Of a DNA stretch of 33,863 bases, positions 9,410-18,048 are shown in pieces (position 1 is the stretch's first letter; each line of letters starts with the position of its first letter). Below the pieces are notes generated by a model. That model did not search any database. It worked only from the letters and a program-made list of their open reading frames with translations, and was not told where the DNA came from. The position numbers were made by a program, and so were the translations under genes. Origin of the DNA: Acidovorax sp. HMWF029 (GTDB taxonomy: Bacteria > Pseudomonadota > Gammaproteobacteria > Burkholderiales > Burkholderiaceae_C); assembly GCF_003060895.1 (NCBI RefSeq), contig NZ_QAIH01000110.1:1829-35691 (forward strand), given 5' to 3'.

Positions 9410-10315
9410 ATGACCATTGATCCGCTGCTGCAACCCTCGCTCACTGCCCCCCATGCGCCCACTTCGACGCCGGGGCGTTTGTGGGCGCTGGTGCCCTGTG
9501 CAGGCGTAGGCTCGCGGGCCGTGGCTGCGCCGCCTGCGGCACCTGCAGGCAGCACGGTGTTGGCCTTTGGCGCACTGGCCGCAGCAACTGGCGAGCCCGC
9601 GCCGCTGCCCCTGCCCAAGCAGTACCACCTGGTGGCGGGCCATCCCATGGTCATGCATACGCTGGCCGCGTTCGCCGGTGTGGCGCGTCTGGCCGGCACG
9701 CTCGTGGCGGTGGCGCCGGGAGACCACTTCCTGGACGCCCATGCCCATCCCTCTTTTTTTGTGGCCCCGTGCGGCGGCCCCACGCGTGCAGCCACGGTGC
9801 AGGGCGGAATCAAAACCTTGCTCGAGTGTGGCGCCCAGCGCGATGACTGGGTGTTGGTGCACGATGCCGCGCGCTGCCTGATCACGTCCGAGCAGGTCGA
9901 TCGGCTCATCGACGCCTGTGTGGCGGATTCCGTTGGCGGCCTGCTGGCCCACCAGCTGGCCGACACGCTCAAGACCTCCATCGACGGCCCGGGCGGCGTG
10001 CGCGTGGCGTCCACCGTAGACCGCAGCAACAAGTGGCTGGCGCAGACGCCACAGATGTTCCGCATCGGCCCGCTGCAGGACGCACTGGCCAAGGTAGGTA
10101 CCAACGTGACCGACGAGGCCAGTGCCATGGAGGCCATGGGCCTGCACCCGCGCCTGGTGCCCGGTGGTGCGCAGAACTTCAAGGTGACCTACCCCGACGA
10201 CTTCGCTCTGGCCGAAGCCGTGCTGGCCCAGCGCGGCCATGGCACCACGCTGGCACGCTTTGGCGGCGAACGCGTTCACGGCGCCAGTGAGACAGGGCGC
10301 AAGACGATTTATTGA
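9410..10315 (+). CDS. ispD: 2-C-methyl-D-erythritol 4-phosphate cytidylyltransferase
   Basis: 301 aa. Third enzyme of the MEP isoprenoid pathway: joins CTP and methylerythritol phosphate. It has the nucleotide-loop start VPCAGVGSR (about 28-36), PKQY (69-72, with the catalytic Lys), VHDAARCL, the TVDRSNKWLAQTPQMF block and TDEASAMEAMG. The family normally has about 4-6 residues between the GxGxR motif and PKQY; here there are about 32, rich in Ala and Pro, so the CTP loop carries an insertion. All recognised catalytic residues remain. The N-terminus is also about 20 residues longer than usual. It is followed 30 bases later by ispF, the usual partner. No Shine-Dalgarno is visible before the ATG. 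Confidence 0.94.
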   Translation: MTIDPLLQPSLTAPHAPTSTPGRLWALVPCAGVGSRAVAAPPAAPAGSTVLAFGALAAATGEPAPLPLPKQYHLVAGHPMVMHTLAAFAGVARLAGTLVAVAPGDHFLDAHAHPSFFVAPCGGPTRAATVQGGIKTLLECGAQRDDWVLVHDAARCLITSEQVDRLIDACVADSVGGLLAHQLADTLKTSIDGPGGVRVASTVDRSNKWLAQTPQMFRIGPLQDALAKVGTNVTDEASAMEAMGLHPRLVPGGAQNFKVTYPDDFALAEAVLAQRGHGTTLARFGGERVHGASETGRKTIY

Positions 10316-10345
10316 TTCACCCCGCAGGGGGAGACGAAGGAACAC

Positions 10346-10825
10346 ATGAATTTCAGAATCGGGGAGGGGTGGGATGTGCACGCCCTTGTACCAGGGCGCC
10401 CACTGGTGATCGGCGGCGTGACCATCCCTCACACAATGGGCTTGCTGGGCCATTCGGATGCCGACGTGCTGCTGCACGCGATCACCGATGCCATCCTGGG
10501 GGCGGCAGGCCTTGGCGACATTGGGCGACATTTCCCCGACTCCGATGTGCAGTTCCGTGGCGCCGATTCCGCAGTCCTGCTGGCCGAGGCTGCACGCCGT
10601 GTGCGGGCTGCGGGTTACACCATTGGCAACGTTGACAGCACCGTGGTGGCGCAGGCGCCGCGCCTGGCGACGCACATCACCGGCATGCGCGAGTGCATCG
10701 CCAAGGCACTGCAGGTGGAGCCCGACCAGGTCAACGTCAAGGCCAAGACAGCAGAGCGTCTGGGGCCCGTTGGGCAGGGGTTGGCCATGGAAGCGCGTGC
10801 TACGGCATTGATTTATAAGGCCTGA
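10346..10825 (+). CDS. ispF: 2-C-methyl-D-erythritol 2,4-cyclodiphosphate synthase
   Basis: 159 aa, full family length. It converts CDP-methylerythritol 2-phosphate to the cyclic diphosphate in the MEP pathway and forms a zinc-containing trimer. Motifs: GEGWDVHAL (Asp and His zinc ligands), [28 protein letters not shown] (third ligand His and the substrate loop), FPDSD, and the C-terminal [21 protein letters not shown] precedes the ATG at good spacing. Directly downstream of ispD, most likely in one transcript. Confidence 0.97.
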   Translation: MNFRIGEGWDVHALVPGRPLVIGGVTIPHTMGLLGHSDADVLLHAITDAILGAAGLGDIGRHFPDSDVQFRGADSAVLLAEAARRVRAAGYTIGNVDSTVVAQAPRLATHITGMRECIAKALQVEPDQVNVKAKTAERLGPVGQGLAMEARATALIYKA

Positions 10826-10835
10826 GCCTTCAGGC
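10820..10835. other. Palindrome spanning the two convergent stop codons
   Basis: GCCTGA, loop GCCT, TCAGGC. The left arm contains the TGA of ispF and the right arm the TGA of the opposing gene. No T run follows, so it is not a classic terminator, but it may mark the shared 3' ends. Confidence 0.5.
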
Positions 10836-11486
10836 GGGCTGCTCAGCCCAGGCTGCCACATAGCTGGGCACGGGCGCTGTGTTCCGCGTGTCAGCAACAG
10901 GTGCACCGCGCACCTGCATCAGTGGCAGCACACCGGCCCACACGGGGTGTGACATGTCATTGGCATCGTCCTCTGGCGGGCCGCTACGCACCTTGCAGGC
11001 GGCTTCATCGAGCGAGATGCGCAGCACTGTGGTGGCCGTGAGCTCTTTGTCATTGCCTGCGCGAATCTCGGCCTGGCGGCCCACGGCCAGGTGGTCCATC
11101 AGCGCGACCAGCGCGGCGTGTTTGTCGGCCACGGGCTCGAAACGGCCATACACCATGGCCGAGCGGTAGTTCATCGAGTGGTTGAAGGCCGAGCGCGCCA
11201 GCACTAGGCCGTCCAGGTGGGTGATGGTCACGCAGGCCTGCACGCCCTGGCCCAGCCACTTGACCATGCGCCCGCCGTTGGAGCCGTGGATGTACAGGTG
11301 CTCACCCTCGCGCCAGCAGGCCGTGGGGATGTTGTGCGTGCCCTGGTCGTCGGCAAAGGCCACATGGCACAGGTAGGCTGCGTCGATGATGCTGTGCAGC
11401 GTGGCGCGGTCGTAGCGGGCGTTTTCGGCCACGCGGCGGACGCGGGTGCGGTCGGTCGGGGGCAGGGCGGTGGCGTTGTCGTTCAC
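10830..11486 (-). CDS. PNPOx-like flavin-binding protein (Pyridox_ox_2 family)
   Basis: 218 aa. Split-barrel flavin-binding fold related to pyridoxamine phosphate oxidase and to NimA-type nitroimidazole reductases. Seen: RVAENARYDRATLHSIIDAAYLCHVAF at the start of the barrel, NIPTACWREGEHLYIHGSNGGRMVKWL (flavin-phosphate region), and HSMNYRSAMVYGRFEPV, characteristic of this group. The reaction is unknown; members are usually annotated from the fold alone. Divergently placed from a MocR-type regulator with 106 bases between, an arrangement common for MocR targets, so control by that regulator is a fair inference. Confidence 0.85.
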   Translation of the reverse strand: MNDNATALPPTDRTRVRRVAENARYDRATLHSIIDAAYLCHVAFADDQGTHNIPTACWREGEHLYIHGSNGGRMVKWLGQGVQACVTITHLDGLVLARSAFNHSMNYRSAMVYGRFEPVADKHAALVALMDHLAVGRQAEIRAGNDKELTATTVLRISLDEAACKVRSGPPEDDANDMSHPVWAGVLPLMQVRGAPVADTRNTAPVPSYVAAWAEQPA

Positions 11487-11529
11487 GGGGCGTGTTTCCG
11501 ATGGGAAAGTGGATGAAGGGGCGCAATGT

Positions 11530-11574
11530 AGATCCTGTGTGGTGCCAAAATAAGATCCACAACACCACTATTAT
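11530..11574. promoter_or_regulatory. Candidate MocR operator and -10 region
   Basis: Between the divergent genes lie a direct repeat AGATCC (11530 and 11553, 23 bases apart) and an inverted pair GTGGTG (11539-11544) and CACCAC (11563-11568). The second arm abuts TATTAT (11569-11574), a good -10 for the regulator gene. MocR proteins are known to bind paired repeats; the match here is by eye only. Confidence 0.35.
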
Positions 11575-11592
11575 TTAGGGCCACAGATCGCC

Positions 11593-13062
11593 ATGGATTT
11601 TCAGCTGCTGTTCAGCGCCTTCAAGGCGCAGCCTGCACATGCGCACTGGCCGCAGCAGCGCCAGCTGCACGAGTGCCTGCGCCATGGCATCCGCAGTGGC
11701 AACCTAGCCAGCGGCACCCGCCTGCCTGCCAGCCGCACGCTGGCGGCCGAGCTGGGCGTGGCGCGCAACAGCGTGCTGTATGCCTACGAGCAGCTCGCCA
11801 CCGAGGGCTTCATCGTGGCCACGCGGCGCGGCAGTGTGGTGGCGCCTCTGGCCGGGCGGCTGGTGGCGGGCTCCGCCCCTGTGCTGTCCATTCCTGCGGG
11901 ACGTGCTAGCCTGTCTCGGCGCGTTCAGAACATGCCGCTGCTGCCAGGATCGGAAACGGCTGCCGCATTTGCCCCTGGTGTGCCCGCGCTGGGCGACTTC
12001 CCGGTGCTGCGCTGGCGGCGCATGCTGGACAAAGCCTGGGCATCACTCACGCCCGCACAGCTCAACTATGCCTACCCGGCGGGCGAACCCGCGTTGCGCG
12101 AAGCCATTGCCAGTCACTTGCGCGTGGCGCGTGGTGCGCTGGTGGACGCCGCGCAAGTGTTCATCACCGATGGGACGCAATGCAGTCTGGATCTATGTGC
12201 CCGCTCTTTTGCCGACGCGGGTGACAAAGTGTGGATGGAGAACCCGGGCTACCAGGGCGCGGTGGCGGCCTTTCGCGCCGCCCAGCTCAAGGCCGTTGGC
12301 ATCCTGGTGGACGCAGATGGCATGGCCCCCACGGACAGCGACTGGCGGCGCCAGCGGCCCCGCTTGATCTACACCACGCCCTCGCACCAGTACCCGGTGG
12401 GCAGTGTGATGAGTCTGGCGCGGCGCCTTGCGCTGATCGACGGTGCACGTCAGGCGGGCGCACTGGTGATTGAGGACGACTACGACAGCGAGTTTCGCCA
12501 CGAAGGGCCGCCCCTGGCGTGCATGCAGGGCCTGGCGCCCGATGCGCCCGTGGTCTACCTGGGAACCTTCAGCAAGACGATGTTCCCCGGCCTGCGCATC
12601 GGCTTCATGGTGGTGCCAACGGCCCTGGCACCCGTGCTGGCTCTGATGCTGGACCGCGCCGCGCCGCGCGGGCGTACGGCTGATCAGCGAGCTCTGGCCG
12701 AGTTCATCGTGAGCGGTCAGTTCGCCCAGCACTTGCGGCGCATGCGTCGGCTGTATCGCCAACGGCGCGATGTGCTAGTCGCTGCGCTGGCCGAGCACCT
12801 GGGGGATGTAGCCACAGTACACGGCGGGACAGCCGGCATGCATCTGGCCTTGCGCCTGCATGATGGCGCGGTCGACGACGTGGCACTGAGCGCTTGCCTC
12901 ATGGCGAAGCACAGCATCATGGCCCCTGCTCTGAGCCTGCACGCCGTGGGCCTGCGCGCGCAGCCTTGGCGCGGCTTTCTGCTGGGCTATGCGCAGGTGC
13001 CGGTGGAGGCGATGGAGCCGCTGGTGAAGAAGCTGGCGGGTGTGGTGCGGTGTGGAGCCTGA
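11593..13062 (+). CDS. MocR/PdxR-type transcriptional regulator (GntR HTH plus aminotransferase fold)
   Basis: 489 aa. The N-terminal winged helix of the GntR type (about 15-80) includes GIRSGNLASGTRLPASRTLAAELGVARNSV. It is joined to a class I aminotransferase-like domain containing TPSHQYPVGSVM, IEDDYDSEF and FSKTMFPGLRIGF, whose Lys is expected to bind pyridoxal phosphate. Such proteins sense PLP or its adducts and act as regulators rather than transaminases. Divergent from the PNPOx-like gene, its probable target. The gene ends 5 bases before the LacI remnant on the other strand. Confidence 0.92.
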   Translation: MDFQLLFSAFKAQPAHAHWPQQRQLHECLRHGIRSGNLASGTRLPASRTLAAELGVARNSVLYAYEQLATEGFIVATRRGSVVAPLAGRLVAGSAPVLSIPAGRASLSRRVQNMPLLPGSETAAAFAPGVPALGDFPVLRWRRMLDKAWASLTPAQLNYAYPAGEPALREAIASHLRVARGALVDAAQVFITDGTQCSLDLCARSFADAGDKVWMENPGYQGAVAAFRAAQLKAVGILVDADGMAPTDSDWRRQRPRLIYTTPSHQYPVGSVMSLARRLALIDGARQAGALVIEDDYDSEFRHEGPPLACMQGLAPDAPVVYLGTFSKTMFPGLRIGFMVVPTALAPVLALMLDRAAPRGRTADQRALAEFIVSGQFAQHLRRMRRLYRQRRDVLVAALAEHLGDVATVHGGTAGMHLALRLHDGAVDDVALSACLMAKHSIMAPALSLHAVGLRAQPWRGFLLGYAQVPVEAMEPLVKKLAGVVRCGA

Positions 13063-13066
13063 ATGC

Positions 13067-13335
13067 TCAGGCGCTGTCCCGCTCGGTAATGGAAATGCCG
13101 ATGTCCACCACGGGTTCCGCCACTGGCTGACCCTCGGCGCGTCGGCAATCAGTTGCGCCGCCGTCTGGCCCATGTGGGTGCCGTCGATGCGTACGGTGGA
13201 GAGGCTGGGGCTCACGGTCTGCGCAAAGTCGATGTCGCCGAAGCCCATCACCGCGAGCTGATCGGGCGCGGCAATGCCGCGCACGCGCGCTTTGTTCAGC
13301 ACACCCAGGGCCAGCACTCCCGAGGCCTTCACTGC
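13067..13335 (-). pseudogene. Remnant of a LacI-family regulator (C-terminal part only, frameshifted)
   Basis: Reads LALGVLNKARVRGIAAPDQLAV, then MGFGDIDFAQTVSPSLSTVRID and GTHMGQTAAQLIAD, the C-terminal effector domain of a LacI/GntR-type sugar-acid regulator. At about 13133 one base is missing (GACGCGCC where GACCGCGCC is expected) and the homology continues in another frame as RAEGQPVAEPVVDIGISITERDSA. A TAA lies in frame just upstream (13336-13338), and the DNA-binding and most of the sugar-binding domain are gone, about 240 residues by family length. It cannot encode a working repressor. It lies next to the decayed gudD, which such regulators often control. Confidence 0.82.
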
Positions 13336-13452
13336 TTAGCAGGCGCGCGAATTTGCACGCTGGAAGACCGTGATCGAGAGTCGAAAAATCACCGTTGACT
13401 GAGCCCCGCCACAGGGTGTACCCGCGCGTCTCCTCCTCGTTTTCAGACCACC

Positions 13453-14698
13453 ATGACCACCTCTTCCATCCCATCCACCATCAGCCCCCCATCGTGACCC
13501 AGCTGCGCGTGGTGCCTGTGGCAGGCCACGACAGCATGCCCATGAACCTAAGCGGCGCGCACGGCCTTTTATTTTTCACACGCAATCTGCTCATCCTGCG
13601 CGATAGCGCGGGTAACACGGGGCTGGGTGAAGTGCCGGGCGGCGACAAGATTCGCCAGGCCATCGAGGACGCCCGCCCGTTAATCGTGGGTCGACCTATC
13701 GGCGAGCAGCGCGAGGCGGTGCAAATGCTGGGCTACCTGTTTTACGTGGGCGATCGTGCCAGGACCGACCTGGCCTATCGCACCGAGCCCGGCGCCGACA
13801 ACGACTGGTTTCGGCTGTGCAACGAGAAGGCCATGACCGCCGATGGCATCGTGCGCTTGGCCGAGGCGGCGTATGAGCGCTACGGTTTTGCCTATTTCAA
13901 GCTCAAGGGGGCGTGCTGCGCGGCGAGGAAGAGGTCGAGGCCATACGCGCGCTGCATGATCGCTTTCCCGAAGCGCGCGTGACGCTGGACCCCAACGGGG
14001 GCTGGTTCCTGAAAGACGCCGTCCGCCTCACGCGCGACCTGCACAGCGTGATGGCGTATGCCGAAGACCCCTGCGGCGCTGAAGGAGTGTTCTTGGGCCG
14101 CGAGTTGATGGCCGAGTTCCGTCGCGCCACCGGCCTGCCCACTGCCACCAACATGGTGGCTACCGACTGGCGCGGGTTGGCGCACAGCCTGGCCCTGCAG
14201 TCGGTGGATATCCCGTTGGCCGACCCGCACTTCTGGAGCATGGCCGGGCCCGTGCGCGTGGCCCAGATGTGCTAGGCCGTCGGCCTCACCTGGGGCTCTC
14301 AGTCCAACAACCACTTCGAGGTGTCGCTGGCCATGCTCACCCAAGTGGGCGCTGCCGCCCCCGGCCGCACCACAGCGATCGACACACACTGGATTTGGCA
14401 GGACGGCGAGAGCCTGACGAAGGAACCCTTTCAGATCAAGAACGGCCTCATTGAGCTGCCCAAAAAACCCGGGCAGGGCGTGGAACTGGACATGGACGAG
14501 GTCGAGCGCGCACATCGGCTGTACCTTCAGCATGGCCTGGGGGCGCACGACGATGCGATGGCGATGCAGTACCTGATGCCGGGCTGGACGTTCAACAACA
14601 AGGCGCGTTGCATGGTGCGCGGAGAGCGCGCTGTTCTCTTTTCCCCCGCTTTTCAGAGGACCTGCAGCAGGGCATCCGCACATAGGTGGGCGCCTTGA
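13453..14698 (+). pseudogene. gudD: Decayed glucarate dehydratase
   Basis: An enolase-superfamily D-glucarate dehydratase, strongly similar to E. coli GudD as I recall it, but broken at several places. (1) ATG at 13453 starts [13 protein letters not shown], then a C run of six (13485-13490) shifts frame just before [16 protein letters not shown]. (2) About 60 residues are missing in frame between [10 protein letters not shown] and [12 protein letters not shown] (about 13705). (3) A G run of five (13907-13911) shifts frame after YFKLKG, before [11 protein letters not shown]. (4) A TAG at 14273-14275 follows VRVAQMC, after which [15 protein letters not shown] and [16 protein letters not shown] continue in frame. 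The usual end after CMVR is also lost and reading runs to 14698. The metal-binding region DPNGGW is still recognisable. Confidence 0.9.
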
Positions 14699-14732
14699 TT
14701 TTTGTGGGGCATCCCTGGCGCTGCAGTCCCGA

Positions 14733-15269
14733 TCAGGTTGCAGGGTCGTCCAGTATCTCCAGCGCCTCTTTCGCGATCGCAAGCGACAACTGCTCCTGCA
14801 GGATACCGGCCTTGAGCACCAAGTGCTGCAGTCGGCGTTCGCGGCTCGGCTCCTTGCCGATGAAGTCGCGCTGCTCGATGCGCAGGTAAACGTCCAGCTT
14901 TGCCTGGTGCATTGCTTGGCGCCTGGCAACTTCCTGCGCCAGTCCGGCCGGGCCGATGGCTGCCTCTGCGCGTAGGCGCACCATAAGTTCGTCGCGCAGG
15001 GGGGTGGGGTCCTGTTGCTCTGCTACCCAGCGGCGCAGCTCCCTGCGGCCCGCAGGCAGCAGGCGAAACTGGCGCTTGCGGCCACGGCCCGTCTCGGCCG
15101 GCAGGGCTTCGATCCAGAGCGCTTCCTCCAGCCGAGCCAGTTCGCGGTAGATCTGCTGGTGCGTGGCGTGCCAGAAATAGCCGATGGACTTGTCGAAGCG
15201 CTCGGCAAGCTCGGAGCCCGAGCATGGGTGTTCGACCAAGGCAGTGAGAAGGGCGTGGGGCAGGGACAT
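14733..15269 (-). CDS. PadR-family transcriptional regulator
   Basis: 178 aa. N-terminal PadR winged helix (about 1-85): MSLPHALLTALVEHPCSGSEL, then FDKSIGYFWHATHQQIYREL as recognition region and a wing with GRGRKRQFRLLPAGRREL. The C-terminal part is helical (about 90-175), like the AphA/Vir dimerisation region, including DFIGKEPSRERRLQHLVLKAG. PadR proteins repress divergent catabolic or detoxification genes and are released by small ligands. Here it faces fadH across 149 bases that hold two matching palindromes, so it very probably controls that operon and possibly itself. Confidence 0.9.
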   Translation of the reverse strand: MSLPHALLTALVEHPCSGSELAERFDKSIGYFWHATHQQIYRELARLEEALWIEALPAETGRGRKRQFRLLPAGRRELRRWVAEQQDPTPLRDELMVRLRAEAAIGPAGLAQEVARRQAMHQAKLDVYLRIEQRDFIGKEPSRERRLQHLVLKAGILQEQLSLAIAKEALEILDDPAT

Positions 15270-15342
15270 CGGAAGAAGAAAGGCGCGAAAGACGATTCGT
15301 AACTCGCCATCTTGCCTGAATTGGGTACGCAGCCCGTTGTTT

Positions 15343-15358
15343 ATGCAATCAGTTGCAT
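15343..15358. promoter_or_regulatory. PadR operator 1
   Basis: ATGCAATCAGTTGCAT, arms ATGCAA and TTGCAT. It fits TGCA-N6-TGCA, the spacing I recall for the PadR-family regulator AphA. The right arm doubles as the -35 box of the fadH promoter. Confidence 0.72.
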
Positions 15359-15381
15359 TAATGTGGGGTGTTCGCTATATT
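15353..15381 (+). promoter_or_regulatory. Sigma-70 promoter of the fadH operon
   Basis: TTGCAT (15353-15358), 17-base spacer, TATATT (15376-15381). The -35 lies within operator 1 and operator 2 begins two bases after the -10, so a bound PadR would block polymerase directly. AAGGAGA follows, 7 bases before the ATG of fadH. Confidence 0.72.
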
Positions 15382-15382
15382 T

Positions 15383-15398
15383 GTGCAACTAGTTGCAT
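15383..15398. promoter_or_regulatory. PadR operator 2
   Basis: GTGCAACTAGTTGCAT contains the perfect 14-base palindrome TGCAACTAGTTGCA. It has the same form as operator 1, with centres 40 bases apart (about four helical turns), and covers the expected transcription start. Confidence 0.75.
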
Positions 15399-15400
15399 AA

Positions 15401-17488
<2,088 letters not shown>

Positions 17489-17517
17489 TATCCGATTCTC
17501 ACCCCAGGAGGCATTCC

Positions 17518-17958
17518 ATGACCGAAACCCCGAAGAACACCCACCCCGCCGTCGCCCGTTCGCTGGAGATCTGGCACCAGATGGTGGCCAGCCGCGACCT
17601 GTCGAACCTGTTGAGCATCGTGCACTCCGACGCGGTGTTCCGCTCGCCCATGGCGAATACGGCCTACACCTCGGCACCGGCGTTGATGCTGGCGCTGTCC
17701 ACTGTGATCCAGGTGTTCGAGGACTTCACCTACCACCGCCAGCTGGCCACCGACGACGGCCTGAACATCGTGCTGGAGTTCAGCGCTCGCGTGGGCGACA
17801 AGCAGCTCAAGGGGATCGACCTCGTACGTTTCAATGAGCAGGGGCAGATTACGGAGTTCGAGGTCATGGTGCGCCCCCTGAGCGGCCTGCAGGCCCTGGG
17901 CACGGAAATGGGCGCGCGCCTGGGGGACAAGTTGCCAGCCTTCAAGACCAAGGTCTGA
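17518..17958 (+). CDS. SnoaL/NTF2-like protein
   Basis: 146 aa from the ATG at 17518, preceded by AGGAGG at ideal spacing. NTF2-like alpha+beta barrel of the SnoaL group: a first helix with ARSLEIWHQMVASRDL, IVHSDAVFRSPMANT, a central YTSAPALMLALSTVIQVFEDF, and a final sheet GIDLVRFNEQGQITEFEVMVRPL. The fold includes ketosteroid isomerases, polyketide cyclases and dehydratases as well as non-catalytic proteins, so the reaction cannot be named. It lies 29 bases after fadH, almost certainly in the same PadR-controlled transcript, and may act on the same substrate. Confidence 0.85.
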   Translation: MTETPKNTHPAVARSLEIWHQMVASRDLSNLLSIVHSDAVFRSPMANTAYTSAPALMLALSTVIQVFEDFTYHRQLATDDGLNIVLEFSARVGDKQLKGIDLVRFNEQGQITEFEVMVRPLSGLQALGTEMGARLGDKLPAFKTKV

Positions 17959-18048
17959 AAGGCAAAGGAGGACAGCACCTGCTCTGTGCGGTTCTCCTGC
18001 TTAACGTCCTGGTGAATGCCGCCTTGATGCGTGCGGCGCGGCCGCAAG

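Noticed and set aside
8966-10906. 646-aa minus-strand frame spanning ispD and ispF
   Set aside because: It is antisense to two intact plus-strand enzymes and overlaps the start of mfd out of frame.
12775-13332. Open frame of 185 aa on the minus strand starting with LacI-like sequence
   Set aside because: After about 65 residues it leaves the LacI homology at a one-base loss and runs antisense through the end of the MocR gene, so it is a pseudogene frame and not an intact small regulator.
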